Assembly (NCBI GenBank): GCA_963744255.1
Contig: CAVUSZ010000057.1
Coordinates: 1 to 64,000, forward strand
Source: DATEDA01 sp963744255
GTDB lineage: Bacteria; Pseudomonadota; Gammaproteobacteria; Burkholderiales; SG8-39
Length of the DNA: 64,000 nucleotides
Direction of reading: 5' to 3'
In this document: in pieces, positions 9,068-18,600 of the stretch
How positions within the stretch are numbered: the stretch's first letter is position 1
How the letters are laid out: each line of letters opens with the position of its first letter
Notes under the pieces: model-generated
Database searches by the model: none
Told to the model about the DNA's origin: nothing
The model's input: the letters and a program-made list of their open reading frames with translations, nothing else
Made by a program: the position numbers and the translations under genes

Positions 9068-9844
9068 ATGCTTGCTCGATCACGAAGCTCCCACGACATC
9101 GCAGGCAGAGACCAAGCCGCAACGCGCTTGCACCGCAGGCCCCATGCGCTGGTGGTGGCGGTGGCGGCCTGGGTCGCGCCCGCCTTCCTCTGCGCCCAGG
9201 AAGCCGCCATCCCGGCGTTCAAGCAACTCGACTCGATGGAGGCGCGCGTGCAGGGCTGCGTCACCTGCCACGGCCAGAGCGGGCAGGGCACGAGCAATGA
9301 GTACTTCCCGCGCATCGCGGGCAAGCCGGCCGGCTACCTCTACAACCAGCTCGTCGCCTTCCGCGACGGGACGCGCAAGTACCCGCCGATGAACTACCTG
9401 GTGGCCTACCTGCCGAACAGCTACCTGCGCGAGATCGCCGAGCACTTCTCGAAGCTGCGGCCGCCCTTTTCCGAGCGGGCCGCGCCGACGATAGCCCCGA
9501 CCCTCGTGGCGCGTGGGCAGGCCCTGGCCACAGTGGGCGACGCCCAGAAGGGCATCCCCGCCTGCGTCACCTGCCATGGCGCGGGTCTCACCGGCATGGA
9601 TCCCGGCATTCCGGGGCTGGTGGGATTGCAGCCGACCTACATCGCCGCGCAGCTGACGCGCTGGAAAGTCGGCGAACGGCATGCCGCCGAGCCGGACTGC
9701 ATGAAGCGCATCGCGACGCGCCTGACGGAAAGCGACATCGCGGGGGTCTCGGTGTGGCTCTCCGCTCAGCAGCCGCCGAAGGACCCGTCGCCGGAGTCGT
9801 CCAACCTCGTCCGCATGCCCCTGGCATGCGGCAGCCAGCGGTGA
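9068..9844 (+). CDS. Dihaem cytochrome c4-type protein
   Basis: A 258-residue periplasmic electron carrier. A signal segment (PHALVVAVAAWVAPAFLCAQ, about 26-45) precedes two similar class I cytochrome c domains with haem sites CVTCH at 64-68 and again at 166-170. It would pass electrons to the terminal oxidase encoded downstream. ATG 9068 is preferred because AGGGG lies about 9 bases upstream and it leaves a plausible, if long, n-region. First gene of a rightward six-gene oxidase operon; the next start is 16 bases downstream. Confidence 0.85.
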   Translation: MLARSRSSHDIAGRDQAATRLHRRPHALVVAVAAWVAPAFLCAQEAAIPAFKQLDSMEARVQGCVTCHGQSGQGTSNEYFPRIAGKPAGYLYNQLVAFRDGTRKYPPMNYLVAYLPNSYLREIAEHFSKLRPPFSERAAPTIAPTLVARGQALATVGDAQKGIPACVTCHGAGLTGMDPGIPGLVGLQPTYIAAQLTRWKVGERHAAEPDCMKRIATRLTESDIAGVSVWLSAQQPPKDPSPESSNLVRMPLACGSQR

Positions 9845-9860
9845 GGGCCAGGGTGCGGCC

Positions 9861-11147
9861 ATGAGGAGCGGCATCAAGGTCCTCGTCGCGCTGATCGTGC
9901 TCATGGTCGCCGGTCTCGTCGCGCTGTACCTGCTCCAGCCAGGCACGCTGCCGCAGCAGCCCGGCAACCCGCAGCTCAGCGCAACGACCAAGGTCATCAG
10001 CAAGGGCGAGTACCTGGCGCGAGCGGGCGACTGCGTCGCCTGCCATACGCAGCCGGGCGGAGCCGAGTTCGCCGGCGGCCGCGCGATGCCCACGCCCTTC
10101 GGCAACCTCTACGTCCCCAACATCACGCCCGACGACGAGACCGGCATCGGCCAATGGACCGCCGGCGAGTTCTATCGAATGATGCACACCGGCGTGTCGC
10201 GCGACGGGACGCTCCTCTATCCGGCGATGCCCTTCGCGTCCTACACCAAGGTCACGCGCGAGGATTCCGACGCCATCTATTCCTACCTGATGTCGGTGGC
10301 GCCGGTGAGGCAGCAGAACAAGAAGCACGAGCTGCGCTTTCCGTTCAACAAGCGCGAGCTGCTGATCGGCTGGAGGGCGCTCTACTTCAGGGAAGGCGAG
10401 TACGTGCCCGACCCGAAGCAGTCGGCGCAATGGAATCGCGGCGCCTATCTGGTCGAGGGCCTGGGCCATTGCGCGATGTGCCACACCGCCATCAACCGGC
10501 TGGGCGGCTCCAGCGAGGCGCAGGCTTTCGAGGGCGGCATGATCCCGAACCAGGACTGGTATGCGCCCTCGCTGACCTCCAACCGCGAGGCGGGCCTGGG
10601 CAACTGGAGCATCAAGGAAATCACCGACCTGCTCCAGGTCGGTGTCTCCCATCGCGGCACGGTGTACGGCCCGATGGCCGAGGTCGTCTACAACAGCCTG
10701 CAATACCTGAGCGACGAGGACGTCGAGGCCATGGCGGTGTACCTGAAGGCGTTGCCGCAGGGCGAGTCGGAACCGCTGCCGACCAGCCAGGCCCGGCTCG
10801 TCGATCCACGGGTGATGGAGCAGGGCAGGAGCATCTATGCAAAGCAATGCGCCATGTGCCATGGCGAGGACGGCAAGGGGCACCCGCCCTCGTACCCGCC
10901 GCTGGCGGGCAACCAGTCCATCACGATGGCCTCGCCGGTGAATTCGATCCGCATGGTGCTCAACGGCGGCTATCCGCCGGGCACGAAGAAGAATTCGCGT
11001 CCGCACGGCATGCCGCCTTTCTCGCACATCCTCGGCGACGAGGAGGTGGCGGCGGTCGTGACCTACATCCGCGTCGCGTGGGACAACAGCGGCACGCCGG
11101 TGACGCCGGCCCAGGCCAACGACCTGCGCAAGCATCTGCCCGAGTGA
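9861..11147 (+). CDS. Membrane-anchored trihaem cytochrome c (AdhB/gluconate dehydrogenase cytochrome-like)
   Basis: A 428-residue protein with an N-terminal hydrophobic segment (5-25) and three haem c sites: CVACH at 58-62, CAMCH at about 204-208 and CAMCH at about 330-334. The arrangement is that of the cytochrome subunits of membrane alcohol and gluconate dehydrogenases (motifs GGRAMPTPFG and NITPD). No dehydrogenase subunit is next to it. It sits between a cytochrome c4 and oxidase subunit II, so it probably links a periplasmic donor or the quinol pool to the oxidase. Confidence 0.88.
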   Translation: MRSGIKVLVALIVLMVAGLVALYLLQPGTLPQQPGNPQLSATTKVISKGEYLARAGDCVACHTQPGGAEFAGGRAMPTPFGNLYVPNITPDDETGIGQWTAGEFYRMMHTGVSRDGTLLYPAMPFASYTKVTREDSDAIYSYLMSVAPVRQQNKKHELRFPFNKRELLIGWRALYFREGEYVPDPKQSAQWNRGAYLVEGLGHCAMCHTAINRLGGSSEAQAFEGGMIPNQDWYAPSLTSNREAGLGNWSIKEITDLLQVGVSHRGTVYGPMAEVVYNSLQYLSDEDVEAMAVYLKALPQGESEPLPTSQARLVDPRVMEQGRSIYAKQCAMCHGEDGKGHPPSYPPLAGNQSITMASPVNSIRMVLNGGYPPGTKKNSRPHGMPPFSHILGDEEVAAVVTYIRVAWDNSGTPVTPAQANDLRKHLPE

Positions 11148-11155
11148 GGTCCGTC

Positions 11156-11350
11156 ATGGCAGCTCCCGAATCCAAGGACATCAATAACGCGAAGGAGAAG
11201 TCCTCGCAGCAGGACCAACAAGTCGACGAGATCGTGGGCCGCGGGCCTTCGGGTGCCTTTGCCGTGGCGGGCATCGCGGCGGCGATCGTCGTCGCGATCT
11301 ACTTCGGCTTCTATTTCCTCGTCTACCTGCCGAGGGGAGCGGTGCAATGA
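11156..11350 (+). CDS. Small single-span subunit of the oxidase operon
   Basis: A 64-residue protein: a polar, charged N-terminal half (MAAPESKDINNAKEKSSQQD) and one membrane span at about 35-57 (AFAVAGIAAAIVVAIYFGFY). It lies 8 bases after the trihaem cytochrome and its stop overlaps the start of subunit II by four bases (ATGA). Position and size suggest an accessory subunit of the ba3-like oxidase; sequence alone does not prove it. Confidence 0.7.
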   Translation: MAAPESKDINNAKEKSSQQDQQVDEIVGRGPSGAFAVAGIAAAIVVAIYFGFYFLVYLPRGAVQ

Positions 11351-11925
11351 GCGCAACTCCCGCCGCGGCCGGCGCTCCGCATCACTCCGAGACCGTCGCG
11401 GTCGAGGCCGAGCGGCGCTGGGCGATCGTCGTCGGCGTGATCATCGCGGCGATCGTGCTGATGATGATCGTCACCGGCCTGCACTGGGCCGCCATGCCGC
11501 CCTCGCGGGTGGAAACCATCGACGTGAAGACGCTGCACCTCTCGGGCGAGTTCGTCGAAGGCCAGCTCGGCACGACGCTCGATGCCGACGGCAAGGTCAT
11601 GGTCCGGCTGATCGCGCAGCAGTATTCCTTCGAGCCGCAATGCATCGTCGTGCCGGCCGGCATGCCCGTGACCTTCCGCGGCACGGCCACCGATGCGATC
11701 CACGGCTTCGTGGTCGGGACGACCAACGCGAACACCATGCTCATCCCCGGCTTCGTCGCCACCTTCACCACCACGTTCCAGAAGCCGGGCGAGCACCTGA
11801 TGCCGTGCCACGAATACTGCGGCACCGGCCACGAGGCCATGTGGGCGCGCGTGCAGGTGCTGCCGCGCGAGGAGTTCCTCGCGAAGGCGCGCGGTGGAGA
11901 AAGGCTGGCCTGTGTTCCTCGCTAG
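11347..11925 (+). CDS. Cytochrome c oxidase subunit II (CuA domain)
   Basis: A 192-residue subunit II of a haem-copper oxidase. One membrane anchor (about 26-47) precedes a periplasmic cupredoxin domain. All CuA ligands are visible: H119, then C154, E156, C158, H162 and M165 in CHEYCGTGHEAM. The single anchor and short length are typical of ba3 (B-type) enzymes, not aa3. It overlaps the small subunit by four bases and extends 14 bases past the proposed start of subunit I. Confidence 0.9.
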   Translation: MSATPAAAGAPHHSETVAVEAERRWAIVVGVIIAAIVLMMIVTGLHWAAMPPSRVETIDVKTLHLSGEFVEGQLGTTLDADGKVMVRLIAQQYSFEPQCIVVPAGMPVTFRGTATDAIHGFVVGTTNANTMLIPGFVATFTTTFQKPGEHLMPCHEYCGTGHEAMWARVQVLPREEFLAKARGGERLACVPR

Positions 11926-13532
11926 GAAACTCGTCCTTGCCCACTTCTGGGTGGCCTTCGTGGCCTTCCTCGGCGCGATCCTGCTCGGCGAGTGGCAGAT
12001 GTACCTGCGCAGCCCGCTCTCGGCCTGGGTGAACAACCCGGAGCACTACTACCGCTCGGTCACGGCGCACGGCACGGTGATGGCCTATGTGATGCCCACG
12101 CTAGTCGCGATGGGCTTCGGCTACGCGATCTGCGAACTGGCGCTGAAGAGGCCGCTGATTGGCGTGCGATGGGCCTGGGGCGGCTTCTGGCTGGTGATCG
12201 CGGGCACGGCGATCGCAGCGGTGACGATGGGGCTCGGCAAGGCCTCGGTGCTGTACACCTTCTATCCGCCGATGGTCGCGAGCCCCTTCTACTACCTCGG
12301 CGTCGTGCTGGTCGTGGTGGGCTCGTGGATCTGGGTGGCGCTGATGTCCATCAACCTGCGGGCGTGGAAGCAGGCGAACCGCGGCGCGACGATACCGCTG
12401 GCCATGTTCGGCAACGTGGCCGGCGCCTACCTGTGGGCCTGGACCTCGCTCGGCGCCGCCATCGAGGTGCTGGTGCTGATCTTGCCCGCATCGCTCGGCC
12501 TCACCGACACCATCAACGCCGGGCTGGCGCGCGTGTTCTTCTCGTGGACGCTGCACGCGATCGTGTATTTCTGGCTGATGCCGGCCTACATCGCGTTCTA
12601 CTCCATCGTGCCTCGCGCGATCGGCGGGCGCCTGTACAGCGACACGATGGGGCGCGTGGCCTTCGTGCTGTTCCTGGTGTTCTCGATGCCGATCGGCATC
12701 CATCACCTGTTCGCCGATCCGCAGGTTGGCGCGGGCTTCAAGTTCGTGCATGCGGTGATGACGGCGATGGTGTCAGTGCCAACGCTGCTGACCGTCTTCA
12801 CGATCGTCGCCTCGGTCGAAATCGCCGGGCGGCTGCGCGGCGGCAAGGGCCTGTTCGGATGGGTGAGGGCGCTGCCGTGGGACAACCCGATGATGCTGGC
12901 GGTGACCTTCTCCTTCGTGATGCTCGGCTTCGGCGGCGCCGGAGGCATCATCAACATGAGCTACCAGCTCAACGAGACGGTGCACAACACCCAATGGGTC
13001 ACCGGGCACTTCCACCTGATCTTCGGCGGCGCGATCGTCATCATGTACTTCATGGTGGCCTACGAGCTGTGGCCGCAGCTCACCCATTGCGCGCCGCTTC
13101 CGAAGGGCGCTGATGAAAACGCAGCTCTGGCTGTGGTTCGTCGGCATGCTGGTGCTCTCGATGCCCTGGCACCTGGTCGGCCTGCTGGGCATGCCGCGGC
13201 GCATGGCCTACTACGACTACACGCATCCCGCCCTGCAGCCGCAGGCCTGGACGGTCACCGCATCGACCATCGGCGGGCTGCTGCTGGTGATCTCCGCCTT
13301 CATGCTCGTGTTCATCCTGGCCACGGCGAAGAAGCGCATCGGCAGCCCTGAGGCCTTCACCTTCAGCCTGCCGGTGCATCCGGGCGCGAGGACGCCTGTC
13401 GCGCTCAACGGCTTCGCGCTGTGGGTTGCCATGATGATCGGCCTCACCGTCGTCAACTACGGCTTCCCGATCGCGCAGCTTGCCGTGCTCGAGCATGCCT
13501 ACGTTCCCGTCATTCCGATCGGGAGCCGGTGA
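11912..13532 (+). CDS. Cytochrome c oxidase subunit I, ba3-like, one frameshift
   Basis: Catalytic subunit of a B-type haem-copper oxidase, about 540 residues when repaired. Low-spin haem ligands are H53 (VTAHGTVMAY) and one histidine of TGHFHLIF (366/368). CuB ligands are in WTLHAIVYFW (about 212) and GIHHLF (264-265). The GTG at 11912 is chosen as start because GGAGAAAGG ends seven bases before it. The reading frame breaks at about 13083-13095: after AYELWPQLT it resumes as RRALMKTQLWLWFVGM. The C-terminal spans then run to 13532. Every functional residue lies before the break, so an assembly indel is as likely as true inactivation. Its stop overlaps the next start. Confidence 0.85.
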
Positions 13533-14344
13533 TGCACAAGGAAGACGGCATGTTTTCCTGGAGCAATGCCTGGTTCCGCTGGAGCGTCCTGTCGCTCGTC
13601 GTCCTGACCTTGGTGTCGCTGCTGCTGGGCTTCGTGTGGCTGCCCTCCGTCCACCCCGACTTCTCGGCGGAAGGGCTCTGGGCCACCATCTGCCGCGCGG
13701 CCGGCGTTCCCACGACCTGGAGCGCAGCCCCGGGCGGGAAGGCGCTTTCGACCTCCACCGACGTGGTGCTCGAAAGATCGATGGCGACGCCTTCGAAGAC
13801 CGACTCCGTCGGCCGCGGCGCCACCCTTGCGCTCAACTGCACCATGTGCCACGGCGCGCGAGGCCAGACCGATTCGGACGCGCCCAATCTCGCCGGGCAA
13901 TATTCGGAGGTCGTGATCAAGCAGCTGCTCGACTACAAGAGCGGCAAGCGCTCGCATGCACTGATGCAGGGCCTGGCCCGGGGCCTGTCGGACCAGGACA
14001 TCCGCGACCTCGCCACCTACTACGCCTACCTGCCCAAGGCCCGCACCGCACCGACCACCTACGACGAGACCTTGCCGGCGCTGGTGAGGGTGGGCGACCC
14101 GCTGCGCAACATCGCGCCTTGCATCTCCTGTCACGGCGGCGTCGACCAGAAGCTCGGCGCGCCCTGGCTCGAGGGGATGCCCCAGGCTTACCTCGTGTCC
14201 CAATTGAAGGCTTTCGCAAGCGGCGCACGGGGTAATGATGCACATGCGCAGATGCGCAACGTCGTCCGGGCGATGACCGAGAAGGAGATGGAAGAAGTCT
14301 CCGCCTTCTATGCCAGGAAGGCGGGAGCGGAAGAGGCTCGGTAA
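13532..14344 (+). CDS. Membrane-anchored dihaem cytochrome c
   Basis: A 270-residue protein with an N-terminal membrane span (about 16-37, SVLSLVVLTLVSLLLGFVW) and two haem c sites, CTMCH at about 103-107 and CISCH at about 197-201, in cytochrome c4-like repeats. The ATG overlaps the subunit I stop (TGATG). It ends the oxidase operon and is probably the immediate electron donor to CuA. With the two upstream cytochromes the operon encodes seven c-type haems. Confidence 0.85.
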   Translation: MHKEDGMFSWSNAWFRWSVLSLVVLTLVSLLLGFVWLPSVHPDFSAEGLWATICRAAGVPTTWSAAPGGKALSTSTDVVLERSMATPSKTDSVGRGATLALNCTMCHGARGQTDSDAPNLAGQYSEVVIKQLLDYKSGKRSHALMQGLARGLSDQDIRDLATYYAYLPKARTAPTTYDETLPALVRVGDPLRNIAPCISCHGGVDQKLGAPWLEGMPQAYLVSQLKAFASGARGNDAHAQMRNVVRAMTEKEMEEVSAFYARKAGAEEAR

Positions 14345-14475
14345 TGGACCAACGGCACGCCCACTAGGCACATCGCTTGCTGCGCAAGACCGGCATGATG
14401 CATCTGCAACGGGCCACGGCCGAAGGAGTGTGAAAGGCAACTTCTACTGGAGCTCGATGGTCGAAGGCTGGCTGA

Positions 14476-14601
14476 CCCTGCTGCCCGCTTGGCTGGCACC
14501 GAAGCCTTCTTCGCCTCCTGCGCGAAGGTTGCTCCCGGCAGGTCCAACGCCGCTCCCGCACCGGCGAGCTTCATGAAATCGCGTCGCGTCGGTTCGGTCA
14601 T
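14476..14601 (-). pseudogene. 5' fragment of a Tat-exported protein gene
   Basis: ATG 14601 opens MTEPTRRDFMKLAGAGAA, a textbook twin-arginine signal (RRDFMK plus hydrophobic stretch) ending near ATFAQEA. After about 40 codons the sequence loses protein character and no mature domain follows, so only the export signal of a lost gene remains. The parent family cannot be told. Confidence 0.55.
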
Positions 14602-14659
14602 ATGCCTATCCTTTGCTCAATTTCCCAACAAGAACTTGCTGAGCGTGACCTTGTAGAGA

Positions 14660-14710
14660 ACACCTGCCCTCAGACCGTGCGTGGATCAACTTCCTCGCAC
14701 GGGCAGGTGT
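14660..14710. repeat. Long bulged hairpin, possible group II intron domain V relic
   Basis: ACACCTGC (14660-14667) pairs with GCAGGTGT (14703-14710) and CCGTGCG (14675-14681) with CGCACGG (14696-14702). The result is a 15-bp stem with one 7-nt bulge. Read on the minus strand, the inner part followed by TCTGAGGG loosely resembles the end of a group II intron. The resemblance is partial and no maturase is nearby. Confidence 0.35.
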
Positions 14711-14900
14711 CGGACAACCCTTGACAGAAGCGGTCGATGGCGGCGGCGCACGGGAGTGCAAGGTCGCGGTGCCCCATACTCTTAGTCTGCCCCTGCTTCG
14801 AAGCCCTTCATGCGGGCTCCGCACCCGCCTGCGGCCGGCCTGGGCCTGAAGTGACGAGCCCGCTCACGACTGCCGCCATAGCGAATAGGATCCTGGCAGC

Positions 14901-14931
14901 TTGACTTTGACGTAGCGTCATTCCCTACGTT
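14901..14931 (+). promoter_or_regulatory. MerR-type promoter of the GST-merR operon
   Basis: TTGACT (14901-14906) and TACGTT (14926-14931) are separated by 19 bp, the long spacer typical of MerR-activated promoters. The spacer contains the perfect dyad TGACGTAGCGTCA (14908-14920), where such regulators bind. The MerR gene lies in the same transcription unit, so autoregulation is expected. Confidence 0.75.
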
Positions 14932-14960
14932 GTCGGCTCCTCACCCGGAAGGAGCTGAAA

Positions 14961-15641
14961 ATGCTGAAGATCTATGGTGTGCCGATCTCCGTCCACACGC
15001 GCAAGGTGATTGTCGCTGCGATCGAGAAGAGGCTGGTGTATCAGAACGACCCGGTCATACCGTTCACCCCGCCGCCTGGATGGGACCGTCTGAGTCCGAC
15101 CGGCAAGATCCCGGTGATGATTGACGGGGATGCGTCGCTGGCGGACTCCTCCGTGATCTGCACCTATCTCGATCGTACCTATCCCGAGCGTCCGATCTAT
15201 CCCCCGGACACGAAGGACTACATCCAGGCTCTCTGGTTCGAAGAATATGCTGACGGCACTATGTTCCGCGAGGTTGTGCACCCACTGTTTTTTCAGACGT
15301 ATATCCGTCCGAACATCCTCAAGCAGGAACCAGATCGGTCGATCGTCGATGCGACCCGTCGTGAGGCCCTGCCGAAGGTCTTTGGTTATCTGGAGACCGT
15401 GACGGGCAAACACTATCTGGCGGGTTCCCAATTGAGCTTGGCTGATATCGCCGTCACGTCCAATCTGTTGAACTACCAGTATCTCGGCTTCGAGCTGGAC
15501 TCAGAACGGTATCCAAGGCTCTCGGCCTTCTTCTGTCGCTGCGTCCAGCATCCATCTATTTGTGCCGCGCTCAAAGCGGAACAGCAAGTGGCGGAGGCAA
15601 TGGGTCTGAAACGCAGCTTCTTGGAGCCCTTGATGGCGTAG
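14961..15641 (+). CDS. Glutathione S-transferase family protein
   Basis: A 226-residue cytoplasmic GST. Residues 1-76 form the thioredoxin-like domain (LKIYGVPISVHTRKV, GKIPVMIDGD, ADSSVICTYLD); the SNAIL/TRAP-type glutathione contact is represented by DSSVI. Residues 88-215 form the helical domain (YLAGSQLSLADIAV). Expected role: conjugating glutathione to electrophiles or a related detoxification. GGAGC lies eight bases upstream of ATG 14961. It is transcribed from a MerR-type promoter together with the regulator 28 bases downstream, so it is probably induced by a compound that the regulator senses. Confidence 0.88.
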   Translation: MLKIYGVPISVHTRKVIVAAIEKRLVYQNDPVIPFTPPPGWDRLSPTGKIPVMIDGDASLADSSVICTYLDRTYPERPIYPPDTKDYIQALWFEEYADGTMFREVVHPLFFQTYIRPNILKQEPDRSIVDATRREALPKVFGYLETVTGKHYLAGSQLSLADIAVTSNLLNYQYLGFELDSERYPRLSAFFCRCVQHPSICAALKAEQQVAEAMGLKRSFLEPLMA

Positions 15642-15669
15642 GCCGACCAAAGCGCTTGGGGGAGACGGC

Positions 15670-16500
15670 ATGTTCAGGATTGGAGATTTCTCGAGGATTG
15701 CGCGCGTGTCAGCACGACTGCTGCGCTTCTATGACGAGATCGGTCTGCTGACCCCGGCCCATGCCGACCCCCAGAGCGGCTACCGGTACTACAGCGCGGC
15801 CCAATTGTCCCGATTGAACCGGATCATGGTGCTCAAGGAACTCGGGCTCACACTCGACCAGGTCGGCGGCATCCTGGACAACAATGTCACCGCAGCGGAG
15901 TTGCGAGGCATGCTTCTGGTACGGCGATCGGATGCCGAACAGGCGCTGGCGGCCGAGAAGGAACGGCTAAGACGCATCGAAACGCGCATCGCGCAGATCG
16001 AGTCCGAGGGCCAGCTCTCTTCAGAAGACGTCGTTATCCGACCCGAACCGGCGCGAAAACTACTTTCGCTACGTCGTATCGTGCCTTCGTTTTCCGCCGC
16101 TCGCGAGCTGATTCGACAATTGAAAGACTCGGCACGCGCCCTCGTTCCAAAGGTCCCGCTGGGCCAGTTGGTGGCTGTGGCGCACTCTCAGGATTTCGAG
16201 TTCGATCATATCGACGTTGAGTTTGGGTACACACTCGATCCGGGCGCGCGGCTCGCCGTCCCTGCCGGCAGTGAACTTCGTGTTCGCGAGCTTTCTGCCG
16301 TTGAACGAATGGCCGTCTGTGTCCGCGTTGGTCTTCCGGAGGATGCGCACCTAGTTACCGCCAAGATCGGCAGGTTCATCGAGACGAGCGGCGATCGATT
16401 GGACGGACCGAGCCGGGAAGTCTTTCTTCAGCCACCGCGGCTGGATGCGATGTCGGAAGCGGTTGTCGAGATGCAGTTTCCGATATCCCGTGCCCCATAG
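15670..16500 (+). CDS. MerR-family regulator with GyrI-like effector domain
   Basis: A 276-residue transcription factor of the BmrR kind. Residues 1-70 are a MerR winged helix (MFRIGDFSRIARVSARLLRF, then YDEIGLLTPA and SGYRYY). Residues 75-118 are a dimerisation coiled coil (RRIETRIAQIESEG). Residues 120-270 are a GyrI-like small-molecule-binding domain (VIRPEPARKLLSLRRIVPS). It should bind the dyad at 14908-14920 and untwist the 19-bp spacer on binding its ligand. Second gene of the operon, after the GST. No cysteine cluster typical of metal sensors is visible, so an organic effector is likelier. Confidence 0.88.
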   Translation: MFRIGDFSRIARVSARLLRFYDEIGLLTPAHADPQSGYRYYSAAQLSRLNRIMVLKELGLTLDQVGGILDNNVTAAELRGMLLVRRSDAEQALAAEKERLRRIETRIAQIESEGQLSSEDVVIRPEPARKLLSLRRIVPSFSAARELIRQLKDSARALVPKVPLGQLVAVAHSQDFEFDHIDVEFGYTLDPGARLAVPAGSELRVRELSAVERMAVCVRVGLPEDAHLVTAKIGRFIETSGDRLDGPSREVFLQPPRLDAMSEAVVEMQFPISRAP

Positions 16501-16798
16501 GCTCACATCGACACGAACGTCCGCTTCGAGTCGATAGCGCCGTCGAAAGACCGCTCTCAGCGACGTCGCCGTACCGCCGCGTCTGGCCGGTCAGCGACCG
16601 TCGGACGAGGGGCTTGGCGGCCTTTCAACAGGCTCGGAGGCGGACATTCAGACTGCCGCGATTGGCCTTAGGGAAATGACGGTGGAGCGCGGGAGATTCG
16701 GGATGTTCCCAACCGACAACTCCTCGTGCGAGCCGGTCCACAGCGCGCTGCGCCAGCGAATCGATCTCGCACGCGAGCGCCTTAGAAGAATCCGCTGC
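16501..16798. other. Convergent intergenic spacer
   Basis: The 298 bases between the 3' ends of merR and the GH15 gene show no protein-like frame, RNA gene or clear terminator. Short open frames here lack a ribosome site and family resemblance. Confidence 0.4.
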
Positions 16799-18600
16799 CT
16801 AGGCAGCCGCCTTCTCTGCCCGCTGTTCGACCGGCTTGGTCCTTTCAGCGAGATTCATCGCGGTGTTTATGAGCGCGATATGCGAAAACGCTTGCGGGAA
16901 GTTACCTAGGAAATGCTTGGCCGCCGGCTCGTATTCCTCCGCGAGTAGGCCGACATCGTTGCGCAGGGAGAGGAGGCGCTCGAAGATCTCGCGCGCCTCG
17001 TCGCCCCGCCCTTGCAGCACGAGGTTGTCCGCGAGCCAGAAGCTGCAGGCGAGAAACACGCCCTCTCCCGGTGGCAGCCCATCGAGGTCTTCGAGCGTGT
17101 GGTAGCGCATCACTAGCCCGTCGACCGTCAGCTCACGCCGGATCGCTTCCACTGTCCCTTTGACACGCGGATCGTCGCTTGGCAAAAAGCCGGTGATGGG
17201 GATCAAGAGCAGGCTCGCGTCGAGTTCCCGCGAGCCGTAGTACTGGACGAACGAGTTGCGGCTCGCGTCATAGCCGCGCCGGCATACGTCGTCGTGGATG
17301 CGCTGTCTCAGCGCGCGCCAGCGCGCGACCTCGCCCGGCACCCCGAAGTGCTCGACCGATTTGATCGCGCGATCGATCGCGACCCACGCCATGACTTTCG
17401 AGTAGGTGAACAAGCGCTGCGCACCGCGCGCCTCCCAGATACCCTTGTCGGGCATGTGCCAGACCGTCTCGAGGTGGCGGATGAGCGCGCGCTGGAGATC
17501 CCAGGCGGCATCGCTCCGGGCGAGCCCGCCCTTGCAGGCCTGGTACAGCACGTCCATCACCTCGCCGTACACGTCGAGCTGGAACTGGTTCGCGGCGGCA
17601 TTGCCGACGCGCACCGGCCTCGACCCCTCGTAGCCCGGCAGCCAGCCGATCTCCCACTCGGGCATCCGGCGCTCGCCGGCGATGCCGTACATGATCTGCA
17701 TCTGCTCGGGGGCGCCCGCGACAGCGCGCACCAGCCATTCGCGCCAACGCTCCGCCTCCTCGTAGTAACCGCCGTTCATCAAGGCGAGCAGCGTCAGCGT
17801 CGCGTCGCGCAGCCAGCAGAACCGGTAGTCCCAATTGCGCACGCCGCCGAGCCGTTCGGGAAGCGACGTGGTGGGCGCCGCGACGATGCCGCCGGTCGGA
17901 TCGTAGGTCAGTGCCTTGAGCGTGATCAGCGAGCGACGGACCGCTTCGCTCCATTCGCCGCGCACCGTGCAGCGGCTGTTCCAGTTCTCCCAGAACGCCT
18001 CGGTCTCCGCGAGCGCGGCCACCGGGTCTATGGGGGCGGGCATGCCGAGATGCGACGGCAGGTGCGCAAGCTCGAACGGGACGATTTCTCCCTCGCTGAC
18101 CTCGAATCGCGCCACAGTGGTGAGGTCCTTTCCCTCCAGGGGTACCGTCGTTCGCAATACCGCCAGGTCGGGCCCCGCGATGGCGCGCAACCCTGAGCCT
18201 TCGGGCATGCGTGTCACCCACGGCACCGACGTGCCGTAGTCGAACCGCAGGATCAGCTCCAGGTCCATCTTCACGCGTCCGCTCCGCCCGATCACCAGCC
18301 GGACCAGATCGCATTGCGCCGTGCGCGATCGGCATGAAATCCACCAGCGTGACCGCACCCTCGGGAGTCTCGAACTCGGTGTCGAGCACCAGCGTGTGGC
18401 CGCGATAGGCGCGGCGCGCGCATGTCTTCGCACCCGTCGGCGCGATACGCCAGCGGCCGTGCCTCCGGCGTGCCGAGCAGCGCAGCGAAGCAGGCCGGCG
18501 AATCGAAGCGCGGCCAGCACAGCCAGTCGATCGAACCGTCGCGCCCGACCAGTGCCACGCTGTGGCAGTCGCCGATCAGCGCATAGTCTTCAATCTTCAA
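16799..18600 (-). CDS. Glycoside hydrolase family 15 protein, two frameshifts
   Basis: Glucoamylase/trehalase-like enzyme of about 600 residues when repaired. It opens MKIEDYALIGDCHSVALVGR and DGSIDWLCWPRFDSP, the standard GH15 N terminus. The catalytic (alpha/alpha)6 barrel follows with RNWDYRFCWLRDA, GIWE and EEYEPAAKHFLGNFPQAFSH. The frame breaks near 18420-18435 (resuming RAYRGHTLVLDTE) and near 18315-18325 (resuming TAQCDLVRLVIG). Both breaks are in the N-terminal beta domain and look like one-base indels. The start codon appears to be TTG at 18600 with only a weak ribosome site. Probably hydrolyses alpha-glucans or trehalose. It stands alone. Confidence 0.85.

Larger units (their letters stand above)
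14345..14900. other. Intergenic region with a Tat-gene scrap and a long hairpin
   Basis: No intact gene. It contains the first codons of a minus-strand Tat-exported protein (14476-14601) and a strong hairpin at 14660-14710. The remainder (14711-14900) shows no coding pattern or RNA gene that I recognise. Confidence 0.5.
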
